A stretch of DNA of 32,536 nucleotides, from positions 1 through 32,536 of the IMG/VR virus record IMGVR_UViG_3300038491_000032. The stretch is one strand, 5' to 3'. The notes beneath the pieces were generated by a model. The model ran no database searches. It saw nothing but the letters and a program-made list of their open reading frames with translations, and was not told the origin of the DNA. The position numbers and the translations under genes were made by a program. Shown here in pieces: positions 21,002 through 29,504 of the stretch. The first letter of the stretch is position 1. Every line of letters begins with the position of its first letter. This DNA comes from a virus.

Positions 21002-21495
21002 GCAACTTAGAAAAAGCTTTAAATAAAGAAGCTAAAAATGTTGTAACGCAAGCGAGAGCAAATCTAACTAGAAAAGATAAGAATGTTACAAGCGAATTAT
21101 ATAAAAGTTTAGATTATAAAATTGACACCAACAATGATAAAGCTGTTATTGAATTTTTAATGGCTGAACACGGAGAGTATCAAGATAAAGGAGTTAGTGG
21201 TATTTTAAAAAAGTTCCAAACACCATACAGTTTTAAGCCTAATAAATTTCCTAATATGAAAAGAATTGAGCAATGGGTTAAAGCTAGAGGGTTAAAGTTT
21301 AGAGATTCAAAAGGGAAGTTTAAAAAAGGTGGAATTAAGACACTAACATATTTAATTGCTCGCAGTATTCATAGGAAAGGAATAAAGCCAAGCCTATTTT
21401 TTACAAAGCCTTATGAGAGGTTGATGGTTAAGCTTGATGATGTTATATTAGACGCACTTATACTAGATATTGAACAAGGAATAATAAAAGAATAA
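20995..21495 (+). CDS. HK97 gp10-like head-tail joining/tail completion protein
   Basis: The order of parts in this 166-residue protein matches gp10-like proteins. An N-terminal helix (LEKALNKEAKNVVTQARANL) comes first, then LYKSLDYKI and a strand with AVIEFLMAEHGEYQDKGV (the GxYxxxG surface loop). A basic region (FKPNKFPNMKRIEQWVKARGLK) and a C-terminal helix with SLFFTKPYERLM close it. Proteins of this type complete the neck between head and tail. It overlaps the previous gene by seven bases. The family assignment is by pattern and position. Confidence 0.7.
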   Translation: MLSNLEKALNKEAKNVVTQARANLTRKDKNVTSELYKSLDYKIDTNNDKAVIEFLMAEHGEYQDKGVSGILKKFQTPYSFKPNKFPNMKRIEQWVKARGLKFRDSKGKFKKGGIKTLTYLIARSIHRKGIKPSLFFTKPYERLMVKLDDVILDALILDIEQGIIKE

Positions 21496-21497
21496 TT

Positions 21498-22607
21498 ATG
21501 ATGAATACGAGAAGTCCATATTTTGTGACTATAAACGAAAGTAATTTAGAATCAAGTGTATTGAGATTGTACATCTACAAGGGGACTAAAGTAACTGATA
21601 GAGGTGACGTGCAGTTCGTGCTTAATTCAACAGCAGTAAGCAATATCATAACTTTTGAGATTAGTGAGCTTGTTGATGATTATGTTACTAATGAGTTTAA
21701 CGGAGATTATGCAACTGAGCCATTATGGGTAGAATACACCATTCAGAACACTATTAATGGAAGTGAGCAAGCTGTTAGTGGTTTTATAATTAACCAAGCT
21801 GTTAGTGGTTATTCTTTATTTGAAGAGGGTGCAAATAAGCTAATAGAACAATCTTTATTGATTAATAATAATGTTATAGTAAAGTATGATGATGATGCTT
21901 TAAACATACCTATAAACGTAAATAAGACCAATTCTGTAAGTATGTTATATAGAAGTGAAGAGGTTGCAACAGAAAATTATACAAATACTGATGAATCTGA
22001 TTTAAGTATAAAGTATTTAAGTAATGCGGGAGTTGATGCTAACAGTTATAAGGATTATGTTATTAAGTTGGGTGATGATTTTGAGGATTCTCAATGTTTG
22101 AGAGATTTTGAAAGGGAGTACCCAATATTTCCTATAGATAAAATTATAATTGATGGTGATGATGGCGTGCGAGTTGTTAAGGTTAGAGATAACGGAGAGT
22201 GTTTATATGAAGTTAAGAAACTTACTTTTATCAATAAGAATGGAGTGTTGCAGGATATTTGGTGCTTTCAATCAAGTGTAAAAAAGTTAGCCTTAAAAGA
22301 GGAAAAGTACAACGCTAATATTGTAAGCAATGGTAGCTTTAAAACTTGCAACCACCAATCAAAAATACTTACAAAGACGGGACAAAGAAGCGTAACACTA
22401 AACACGGGGTTTGTTCCCGGAAGTTATAACGCTGTAATTGAGGAACTTATGCTATCAAGGCAAGTTTGGCTAACAGAAGATAATGTAGTTAGACCTGTAA
22501 ATGTGGCTGATAGTAGCTTTACTTTTAAAAATAAAATTGATGATAGATTGATTAATTACAAATTCAACATCAACTATGCTACCCAAGCAGTAAACAATGT
22601 GAGATAG
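21498..22607 (+). CDS. Tail structural protein, distal tail region
   Basis: This 369-residue protein starts MNTRSPYFVTINESNLESSVLRLYIYKG (an alternative Met precedes by one codon), the opening of a conserved Bacteroidota phage tail family. The body is beta-rich, and a Cys-containing loop (SQCLRDFEREYPIFP, GECLYEVKKLTF) lies near the middle. No enzymatic motif is visible. It lies two bases after the gp10-like gene and directly before another large tail protein. A tip or distal-tail role is likely because both precede the tape measure; exact placement is unknown. Confidence 0.65.
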   Translation: MMNTRSPYFVTINESNLESSVLRLYIYKGTKVTDRGDVQFVLNSTAVSNIITFEISELVDDYVTNEFNGDYATEPLWVEYTIQNTINGSEQAVSGFIINQAVSGYSLFEEGANKLIEQSLLINNNVIVKYDDDALNIPINVNKTNSVSMLYRSEEVATENYTNTDESDLSIKYLSNAGVDANSYKDYVIKLGDDFEDSQCLRDFEREYPIFPIDKIIIDGDDGVRVVKVRDNGECLYEVKKLTFINKNGVLQDIWCFQSSVKKLALKEEKYNANIVSNGSFKTCNHQSKILTKTGQRSVTLNTGFVPGSYNAVIEELMLSRQVWLTEDNVVRPVNVADSSFTFKNKIDDRLINYKFNINYATQAVNNVR

Positions 22608-24698
22608 ATGAAAGTACAATTATATATTAATGGGATTGAAGCGGAATTATTTAGAGATGAGGTAATTTCGCTAACATCTTCTATACAAAAAATAAAGGAC
22701 ATAGGTAAAATATTTACCGATTTTAGCAAAGGTTTAACACTTCCTGCAAGTCCATCAACAAATAAAATATTTAAACACTTTCATAGGTCGGACATTTCTA
22801 ACAGTTATGATGCAAGGTTTAGAACTGATGCCGTAATTAAATTAAACGGGGTTGATTTTAAGGAGGGTACTATTAAATTGGATAATGTAGTTTTAAAAGA
22901 CAATAAGCCTTTTAGCTACAATATTACATTTTTTGGTAAAACTGTTTTATTAAAAGATTTATTTGGTGAAGATGAGTTAAGTGACTTGCCTTTGTCTGTG
23001 TTTAACCATAATTACACGTCTAACTTTATAAAAGCTGCTCTAACTAATGGCTATGTTGTAAATGAAGTAAACCAAACCTTAAACCAAAACACGGGGGATG
23101 ATGCAGGTGATTTAATATACCCATTCATAAGTTCTGATAAAAAATATTACTATTCTACAGATATTGATACAAATAACAAACCACCTAACAACATTTATAA
23201 AGCTGATGAGGTTTATGATGAAAACTATGGTATTGACTACAAAAGTTTAAAGCCTGCTATAAGGGTGCTGCGCATAATTGAAGCTATAGAAAATAAATAT
23301 AATTTAGAATTTAGTACAGATTTCTTTAACTATTCTAATGAAGCTATAAAGGATTTAATGTTGTGGTTGCATCGCGATAAGGGTACGATATTTGGCGGCA
23401 AGATTGATAAGTCGGTTAAATTTAACCTTAATGAGTTTGCTATTGATGGGGCAGATGAGGTGCGGGAAGCTGATAAAAACCTTTTAAAAACTTTAGCTGA
23501 TAAAGACTTTCTAATAACTTATGATGTTTCATCCAACGCCTATAAGGGTAATAAATTTATAGTTATTGATGATTTAACACAAGAAACTTTAGCCGAGATA
23601 GACAAAGTAAACGGAGGTGGTACTATTAATGTGATTATAAAAAGGGATGCAGCACAGCCTTTAATTAAGCCTATTTTATATGTTGAGGGTGAAGAGGTTA
23701 ATGTGATTACAGCTACTGTAACAATTAAAGAAGGGACGTTCAACTTTAACGCGGATGGTATTACGCTAAGTCCATCAAACATTACAACACGTACATTCAC
23801 TTTTGATAATGAAACAAACACGGCGTCTCTTGCAAAAGAATTAACTGTAAATAGTCAGATGCCAAAAATGAAAGTAATGGATTTTTTAACTACTATTTTT
23901 AAATTGTTTAATCTAACGGCATACTATGAAGATAGCACTGTAATAGTAAAAACATTGGATGATTACTATTCTGATAGAAATGAGTATGATATAACGCAAT
24001 ATGTAGATGCATCAACAACTAAGGTTGAGAAGTCAATCATTTATTCAAACATAGAATTTAAGTTTAAAGACCCTAAAACATTTTTAACATTAAATAGAAG
24101 TAGAATAATTGGTGCAGATTATGGTAGTCTATTGTATGAAGCAGAAGATGGAACGTTTGATGGCTCTGCTTATAAGATTGAGGTAGGTTTTGAAAAGATG
24201 TTATTCGAGCGAATGAGCGACCAATTTACAAGAGATTTAACAACTATGGGTTGGGGATGGATGGCTAACGAAAATGAAGAGCCTACAATCGGTGCGCCTT
24301 TATTGTTTTATGCAGTTAAAGAAGATGCAAGTAATGGGGTGATGTTTAATAAAAGTGATATTTCTGACCTACAAACATTAACTAGTTATATAAGACCATC
24401 CAACTCTACAGGGGACAGATTACACACATTGAATTTTGGTAGTGAAATTGATGAGTTTGATTTACAAATCAATGCGAATAGTTTATATAAAAATTATTAT
24501 AATAATACCATAACAGAAATATATGAAAAGAACGCGAGAGTTTTAAATATTACAGCTTATTTGCCTTTTAGTCTATTGTATAAATACAAATTAAATGATA
24601 CAATGATACTCAGAGGGGTTAAATATAAGATAGATACTATAAAAACAAATCTAACTAATGGAAAGAGTGAATTAAAACTATTTACTCAGTTCTATTAA
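22608..24698 (+). CDS. Large tail hub/tip protein candidate
   Basis: This 696-residue protein starts MKVQLYINGIEAELFRDE and has IGKIFTDFSKGLTLPASPSTN, then KIFKHFHRSDI, an N-terminal signature I associate with a conserved tail protein of Bacteroidota phages. The rest is beta-rich with repeated strand-turn patterns (VVLKDNKPFSYNITFFGKTV, TFNFNADGITLSPSNITTRTF, NITAYLPFSLLYKYKLNDTM). Length and order suggest the hub that opens the tail tip or carries fibres. There is no visible peptidase or glycosidase motif. The gene starts right at the previous stop, so both are translated together. Confidence 0.65.
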   Translation: MKVQLYINGIEAELFRDEVISLTSSIQKIKDIGKIFTDFSKGLTLPASPSTNKIFKHFHRSDISNSYDARFRTDAVIKLNGVDFKEGTIKLDNVVLKDNKPFSYNITFFGKTVLLKDLFGEDELSDLPLSVFNHNYTSNFIKAALTNGYVVNEVNQTLNQNTGDDAGDLIYPFISSDKKYYYSTDIDTNNKPPNNIYKADEVYDENYGIDYKSLKPAIRVLRIIEAIENKYNLEFSTDFFNYSNEAIKDLMLWLHRDKGTIFGGKIDKSVKFNLNEFAIDGADEVREADKNLLKTLADKDFLITYDVSSNAYKGNKFIVIDDLTQETLAEIDKVNGGGTINVIIKRDAAQPLIKPILYVEGEEVNVITATVTIKEGTFNFNADGITLSPSNITTRTFTFDNETNTASLAKELTVNSQMPKMKVMDFLTTIFKLFNLTAYYEDSTVIVKTLDDYYSDRNEYDITQYVDASTTKVEKSIIYSNIEFKFKDPKTFLTLNRSRIIGADYGSLLYEAEDGTFDGSAYKIEVGFEKMLFERMSDQFTRDLTTMGWGWMANENEEPTIGAPLLFYAVKEDASNGVMFNKSDISDLQTLTSYIRPSNSTGDRLHTLNFGSEIDEFDLQINANSLYKNYYNNTITEIYEKNARVLNITAYLPFSLLYKYKLNDTMILRGVKYKIDTIKTNLTNGKSELKLFTQFY

Positions 24699-24736
24699 GT
24701 AACGCAATTATATTATATTGTTTATAAATTAAAAAA

Positions 24737-24886
24737 ATGATTTTAGAATTGTTGCATATAGGTAAGTTTTACGGGGAATCAGAAATAATTGAGATAGCTA
24801 AAGGTAAGTATAAACTGCCTTTAACTATTTCAGAGGGATTGGAACAAATTAAACGCTTAAAAAAAATGAAGAATGAAAGAGGTTAA
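24737..24886 (+). CDS. Small hypothetical protein before the tape measure
   Basis: The ATG at 24737 follows an A-rich leader; TAA at 24884-24886 overlaps the tape-measure start by 14 bases. The 49 residues read MILELLHIGKFYGESEIIEI, AKGKYKLPLTISEGLEQIKR and LKKMKNERG, a small mixed fold with a basic helix at the end. In the same direction and within the tail operon it is likely to be real. It could be a further tail assembly factor; function is unknown. Confidence 0.6.
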   Translation: MILELLHIGKFYGESEIIEIAKGKYKLPLTISEGLEQIKRLKKMKNERG

Positions 24887-26951
24887 TGTTAAAATTGATA
24901 TCAATACAGGGGATGCTATAAAAGAAATTAAAGGTGTTGAGCAAGCGATTAAAAGCGTTGAAGAGGAATCTGATAAGGCAGGTAAAAATGCAGGTAAAAA
25001 CATTAAAAAAGTAGGTGATACTTCTAAAAAAGCATCCAAGGGGGTTGGTAAAATATCAGCAGCATTTAAAACTTTAGGTGCAACAATGAAAGCGGCGGGT
25101 ATTGGGTTGATAGTAGCGGGAGTACTTGCTCTAACAAAGGCTTTTACCCAAAACCAAAAGATAATGGATAAGGTTAATATTGTTTTCGAAACAATTAGCG
25201 GGGTATTTAATCAAATAGTTACAGCTTTAGTAGATACTTATGATGCAGTAAGCAATGCTACAAATGGTTTTGAATCCATAAAAACTGTAATGAGCAGCCT
25301 ATTAACTGTAGCTGTAACACCTCTAAAACTTGCTTTCTTTGGAATTAAATTAGGAGTACAAGAAGCGCAGCTAGCTTGGGAACAATCATTTTTTGGGGGT
25401 AAAGATGCCGAAACAATGAAGCAGTTACAGTTAGATATAATTGCAACAAAAGAAGCTATCTTTGAAACAGGAGAGGAAGCAATACAAGCGGGCAAAGATT
25501 ATGTAACCAATATAGGTGGCGTAATTACTGAGTTAAGTGAAATAGCTACAACTGCAACCGGTAAATTATCAGAGGTTAGTGTTAAGGCTGCAAACGAGCA
25601 AGCCAAAAACTTGGTAAACATTCGTAATGCGGCTCAATTAGCTGCAGCGGAGCAAGCAAAGTTGGCCGCTAAGTATGAAACAGAAGCGGAACTATTAAGG
25701 CAGATTAGGGATGATACTACAAAGAGTTTTAAAGAGCGTAGCAAAGCATCTAAAGATTTAGAAAAAGTTTTAAAGAAGCAAAATAAAGCACTTAAAGCGC
25801 AGGCAGATTTACAAGTAGAAGCAGCGAAACAAGAGTTGGCTAAAAACAAAACCATTGAGAATCAAGTTGCATTAACAGAAGCACTAACCAATGCACAATC
25901 AGTACAAGCTGATGTAACCGGCAAACTATCTGAACAGAAAACAAGTGATGTTGCATTAACTAAAGAGCAAACGGATGCGTACAATGCCCAATCAGAATCA
26001 CTAAATCAAAATAGTATTGAAGCTAAAAGGTTTAATGCGGAACTGATAGAAGATAAGGTTGAAAGTCTAGAAGCTTTAAGAGTTGTATTTGAAGAGGAAA
26101 AGCAAATAGAATTAGAGCGACTGCAAGGTATTATTGATAGAGCTAATGCAGATACACAAGCTAAGATTGATGCCGAAACCGCTTTAAGGGAAAAGAAAGA
26201 GGAATTTAGACAACAAGATAAGGAACTTGAAGAACAAACATCAGAGGCTAAATCAGAAGCAGAACTCAAAAAGACAGAAGATGAAGAGATAGGTTTTGAA
26301 TTAGAGCGTGAACGTTTAAACGAAAGACGTAACACCATTTTAAATGATGAAACACTAAGTGCCGAAAAAAGAATGGCTCTACTTAAAACAGTAAATGATG
26401 CTGAAAAGAAACTAGATAGGGAGCGTTTAGAAAGTAAGCGTCAAACATTGAACGGAATACTTACTTTATTTGGAGCAGAAACGGCAGCAGGTAAAGCGGC
26501 GTTAGTAGCCAAGCAATTATTAAATGCACAGGAACTTTTACAAGATATTAAAAAGATAAATTGGAAAGCGACTAAAACAGTGGCGGAAGCTAGTATGGAT
26601 AATGCAGCGGGTTTAGCTAAAACAGCGGCTGTTGGATTTCCTCAAAATATACCTTTATTGATTGGTTATGCAGCACAAGCGGTGGGGATATTTAGTGCAA
26701 TTAAAGGTGCAGTTAGTAGTGCAAAAGCTACCGGGGCAAATGTATCAGCACCATCAGCACCTCCGTCAGTAGCAGCACCAAAAGCTACTGCATCAAGTTT
26801 TAATATAGTTGGGCAAAGTGAAACAAATCAATTAGCAGATGCCATTGGGGGACAAACACAAAAACCAATTAAAACTTATGTATTGAGTAGTGATGTTGAA
26901 ACTGCAACCGCATTTGATAGAAGTGTTGAAAGTACGAGTTCAATCGGTTAA
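24873..26951 (+). CDS. Tape-measure protein
   Basis: This 692-residue protein has the usual tape-measure order. An N-terminal helix rich in Gly/Lys (GKNIKKVGDTSKKASKGVGK) comes first, then hydrophobic segments (about 75-90, TMKAAGIGLIVAGVLALTKAF, and 130-160), then a long charged coiled coil from about 250 to 560 with Glu/Lys/Gln/Ala heptads. An Ala/Gly/Pro-rich tail (ATGANVSAPSAPPSVAAP) follows. It sets tail length and helps DNA entry; at about 1.5 angstrom per residue, tail length would be near 100 nm. No lytic domain is visible. It is the last gene before the right inverted repeat. Confidence 0.92.
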   Translation: MKEVNVKIDINTGDAIKEIKGVEQAIKSVEEESDKAGKNAGKNIKKVGDTSKKASKGVGKISAAFKTLGATMKAAGIGLIVAGVLALTKAFTQNQKIMDKVNIVFETISGVFNQIVTALVDTYDAVSNATNGFESIKTVMSSLLTVAVTPLKLAFFGIKLGVQEAQLAWEQSFFGGKDAETMKQLQLDIIATKEAIFETGEEAIQAGKDYVTNIGGVITELSEIATTATGKLSEVSVKAANEQAKNLVNIRNAAQLAAAEQAKLAAKYETEAELLRQIRDDTTKSFKERSKASKDLEKVLKKQNKALKAQADLQVEAAKQELAKNKTIENQVALTEALTNAQSVQADVTGKLSEQKTSDVALTKEQTDAYNAQSESLNQNSIEAKRFNAELIEDKVESLEALRVVFEEEKQIELERLQGIIDRANADTQAKIDAETALREKKEEFRQQDKELEEQTSEAKSEAELKKTEDEEIGFELERERLNERRNTILNDETLSAEKRMALLKTVNDAEKKLDRERLESKRQTLNGILTLFGAETAAGKAALVAKQLLNAQELLQDIKKINWKATKTVAEASMDNAAGLAKTAAVGFPQNIPLLIGYAAQAVGIFSAIKGAVSSAKATGANVSAPSAPPSVAAPKATASSFNIVGQSETNQLADAIGGQTQKPIKTYVLSSDVETATAFDRSVESTSSIG

Positions 26952-26965
26952 ATTAACTTAAATAG

Positions 26966-26998
26966 TTGAGGTTGTTTATCTGTAAAAATATACCTCAA
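26966..26998 (+). terminator. Hairpin after the tape-measure gene
   Basis: TTGAGGT (26966-26972) and ACCTCAA (26992-26998) are perfect complements around a 19-base A/T-rich loop. No T-run follows, so termination may be weak. It lies 25 bases before IR-R on the block-4 side, just as the terminator at 10675 lies on the block-4 side of IR-L. Confidence 0.5.
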
Positions 26999-27023
26999 TT
27001 AGCCGAATGTAAACGCTTAAAAT

Positions 27024-27128
27024 TGGTGTAAAAATGTGCATTTTTTCGAAAATATGTCACTTTTGAACCAAGAAAACTCAATGATACCAAGGGCTGCAGC
27101 GAGTTGGTGTTATATATATACATACAGC
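27024..27128. repeat. Long inverted repeat, right copy (IR-R)
   Basis: This 105-base segment is the inverted counterpart of 10564-10668, with the same four blocks: 27024-27046, 27055-27075, 27085-27095 and 27104-27128. The central dyad is ACCAA (27086-27090) and TTGGT (27104-27108) around GCTGCAGC, a perfect palindrome where IR-L has GGCTGTAGCC. It ends 41 bases before the protease start at 27170 and could carry the late promoter. CACTTTTG (27058-27065) in block 3 resembles a -7 element. Confidence 0.95.
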
Positions 27129-27169
27129 ACATAAATATAAAAATAGTCTTAACTATAATAATTGAAATA

Positions 27170-27742
27170 ATGAATTTAGAAACAATCGAATTAGAATTGG
27201 ATGAAGAGAATGGTGGAGTTCACACAATTAGTTTTGTGGAGTTCCCTGCAATGGAAAGTAATTTTTATGCGTTCAATGAACACAAAGTAGAGTTTAAATC
27301 AATTGACGATGATAAAAGAATTGTTGTTGGTGTTGCACTTATTCCCGATAAAGAAATTCCAAGAAACGGAAAAGACGGAATGTACAACGTAATTATGTCA
27401 AAAGAAACTGTAAAGCGTGCTAGTGAGTTTTATCTACAAAACCACAATCAGCATAGTGCAAACCTTGACCATAATAAGCACAAAACAGTGGACGGGTGCT
27501 GCGTTGTTGAATCTTGGATAGTAGAGGATACCAAGTTCGATAAAAGTGCCTTATATGGCTTAGATGCGCCTTTAGGTAGTTGGGTAGTTAGTTACAAAAT
27601 TGACAATGATGATGTTTGGGCAGATGTGAAAGAGGGCAAATACCTTGGATTTAGCATTGAGGGGTTCTTAAAACCAAAGGAGGCAGAACCAATAAGTGAG
27701 GAAGATGAAATAATAGCTAAATTAATTAAACTTTTAGAATAA
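27170..27742 (+). CDS. Prohead protease, XkdF/S78_2 type
   Basis: The ATG at 27170 is chosen because an in-frame upstream start at 27104 would lie in the inverted repeat. The product has 190 residues. The segments KRIVVGVALIPDKEIPR, then SANLDHNKHKTVDGCCVVESW with H101, and KYLGFSIEGFLKPK with S162 fit XkdF-like putative serine proteases. These cleave the scaffold and perhaps capsid proteins during head maturation. The His and Ser are the likely catalytic pair, by family analogy. It is the first gene of the capsid operon and overlaps the next by one base. Confidence 0.82.
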   Translation: MNLETIELELDEENGGVHTISFVEFPAMESNFYAFNEHKVEFKSIDDDKRIVVGVALIPDKEIPRNGKDGMYNVIMSKETVKRASEFYLQNHNQHSANLDHNKHKTVDGCCVVESWIVEDTKFDKSALYGLDAPLGSWVVSYKIDNDDVWADVKEGKYLGFSIEGFLKPKEAEPISEEDEIIAKLIKLLE

Positions 27743-28629
27743 TGGAAAGCTGTAAGGATACAACGTATAGAGTAAGGGTTGATAAGGTTGATAGTGATAG
27801 ACACAACTTTATAAACATAGAAGATGGTTCAATGCACTATGTTGCAGAGGGATCGAATAAGGGTTTATGGTTCGCTGAGGGTGGTGAATGGAAGTTGATT
27901 AGTGTAGGTGTTTCGCCAAGTGGTGCAGTACAATCTGATTTAGCAGAAACAGATAACACAGCAGATAGTTTTGTATTTAATAAGGTTGCAGATAATATAG
28001 GTTTTAATCCAAGTTCTAACGACTTTACAGCTACCAATGTTCAAGATTTAGGTGATGAGATAAGTGTAACTATCGGATTAGTAAACCAATCTATTACTGA
28101 TAATGAAAATAGAATAACAGCCTTAGAGGGAAAAAGTATTGATTTATTAGGGTGGGAATCTTACGCTGATACGCTTTATACAGAAAATAACCCTTTTGTA
28201 GTTGCAGAAGATACAACTGTAACTTTAGACAATAGAGGGCAGCTAATTATAAACAATCACAAACCAAGCAATAGTAATGGTTTATACAATATTGCACAAA
28301 GACGAATAGAGCCAATTAAACAGGGGGACTATATGATACATTCAATAAGGTTTAAAGCTAAAACAACCGTTAAAGAATCTTATATGGAGTATTCGCTAGA
28401 TATTGGGCAGGCAATATTACCAAACTTCCCCGATGGTTTAATATTTCCCGATACAGTTTCATTTCCTAAAGGGGCAAACGTTGAACACCCGTTCAATATA
28501 ATTTCTACCGGTTATGCCGGAACAGAATACACAGCTAATGGAGGTGTTCCAAAAGTAACTGCTAAAGGCGGAGATGTAGAAATTTATAACATAGAATATC
28601 AAATATCAATAGTAAGTAAAGGTAAGTAA
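27742..28629 (+). CDS. Putative head fibre / virion surface protein
   Basis: This 295-residue protein has an N-terminal domain with LWFAEGGEWKLISVGVSPSG and AVQSDLAETDNTADSFVFNK, the XQSDWxETDxxxxSFxxNK-type repeat seen in head fibres and other phage fibres. A short helical linker (ENRITALEGK) follows, then a beta-rich C-terminal half with many Gly, Asn and Thr residues (NRGQLIINNHKPSNSNG). No enzymatic motif is visible. Because it sits between the protease and scaffold genes, a fibre or decoration on the head is more likely than a tail fibre. The role is inference. Confidence 0.6.
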   Translation: MESCKDTTYRVRVDKVDSDRHNFINIEDGSMHYVAEGSNKGLWFAEGGEWKLISVGVSPSGAVQSDLAETDNTADSFVFNKVADNIGFNPSSNDFTATNVQDLGDEISVTIGLVNQSITDNENRITALEGKSIDLLGWESYADTLYTENNPFVVAEDTTVTLDNRGQLIINNHKPSNSNGLYNIAQRRIEPIKQGDYMIHSIRFKAKTTVKESYMEYSLDIGQAILPNFPDGLIFPDTVSFPKGANVEHPFNIISTGYAGTEYTANGGVPKVTAKGGDVEIYNIEYQISIVSKGK

Positions 28630-28630
28630 T

Positions 28631-29107
28631 ATGAAAGTATATTTTGATGAAGATAAGGGAAACGTGGTGATAGAGGGATTATCTCGTTTTTTTAATAGTA
28701 ATAGCTTAGAAGCGATACAAGTTGGCTCTAAAGTAGGTATAAGGTACGTAGGCACGGATATTTACCAAGTGTTTAACGAACATTCTAATTATAAGGATAA
28801 AGACGGCAATCCCACAGGAGCAACTGCATCTGATACTGCCCAATATATGAACAATGAATTTGCTAAGGGTGAAGAGGTTGAGGGAGATAGTAGTTTTACT
28901 AATGTTAGTCCTACTGTAGCTGTAACTGACAACAGATTAAGTGATGGGGATATAATTTACATAGTCCCTACTGTTAATGTGATAAATGAGATTTACTTTC
29001 CAACTATAGTTCAAAACAACAGCTTTACTGTAAATAGAATTGTTATAAATGCTGTAAATGGATTGACTGTCAACTTGCCTTTTAGGTGGAAAAAGTTAAG
29101 GAGATAA
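28631..29107 (+). CDS. Hypothetical virion protein, possible head decoration
   Basis: This 158-residue protein starts MKVYFDEDKGNVVIEGLSRFF and contains a Gly/Asp/Thr-rich middle (DKDGNPTGATASDTAQYM) and a beta-rich end with SFTVNRIVINAVNGLTVNLP. The protein appears beta-structured, without signal or membrane segments. It lies one base after the head-fibre candidate, and the pair may form one surface feature of the virion. I do not recognise the family, so the role is a guess from context. Confidence 0.6.
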   Translation: MKVYFDEDKGNVVIEGLSRFFNSNSLEAIQVGSKVGIRYVGTDIYQVFNEHSNYKDKDGNPTGATASDTAQYMNNEFAKGEEVEGDSSFTNVSPTVAVTDNRLSDGDIIYIVPTVNVINEIYFPTIVQNNSFTVNRIVINAVNGLTVNLPFRWKKLRR

Positions 29108-29221
29108 AAAAACCGCACTAAATTAATAGCACGGCTAAACAATAAACAATCTATTATGAATAGAAAAACAGTATAAAACATTAACGCTACAAATATAATT
29201 ATAATTTACATTACATAAGGG

Positions 29222-29437
29222 ATGAAAGCAAAATATAATAAGAAAAAAAACAAGTACACAACAGAACCTTTTGAGGGTGATGAAAAAGCACAGGGAGTTG
29301 GAAGTTTAAAAGGGCAATCAGAAACCGCTATAACTAAAATAAGCACCTCTAAGCAACTTTCTAACGAATCTGATACAATCACACCGCAAGGGGTTACAAA
29401 TATCATTAGAGTCAATACAAGCAGGGTTATTACCTAA
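29222..29437 (+). CDS. Small hypothetical protein before the scaffold gene
   Basis: This 71-residue protein has a Lys-rich start (MKAKYNKKKNKYTTEPFEGD), then a Thr/Ser-rich part (GQSETAITKISTSKQLSNESDT) and VTNIIRVNTSRVIT. It is polar throughout and probably partly disordered. No known domain is visible. It lies within the capsid operon, 115 bases after the previous gene, and could be a minor virion protein. The frame agrees with neighbours, and the ATG follows an A/T-rich leader with TATAATTTAC, a weak promoter-like match. Confidence 0.55.
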   Translation: MKAKYNKKKNKYTTEPFEGDEKAQGVGSLKGQSETAITKISTSKQLSNESDTITPQGVTNIIRVNTSRVIT

Positions 29438-29504
29438 ATCTTAACATTTAAAAGATTGTTTGTTTACTATAGTAAGTCTTAGGGCGTAATTAAAATATAA
29501 AAAT

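Noticed and set aside
10564-27128. Inverted repeats as terminal repeats of a 16.5-kb transposon
   Set aside because: The interval holds essential terminase and tail genes, no transposase is present, and the flanks show no clear target-site duplication.
10564-27128. Active invertible segment with flipping of the interval
   Set aside because: Inversion would put terminase and tail genes against the capsid genes in opposite direction, no invertase is seen, and 14 mismatches remain; kept only as a testable idea.
27104-27169. Upstream in-frame extension of the protease gene (22 extra residues)
   Set aside because: It would overlap block 1 of the inverted repeat and start within an AT-repeat. The ATG at 27170 has a normal leader, and the residues before it look like translated A/T-rich noncoding DNA.
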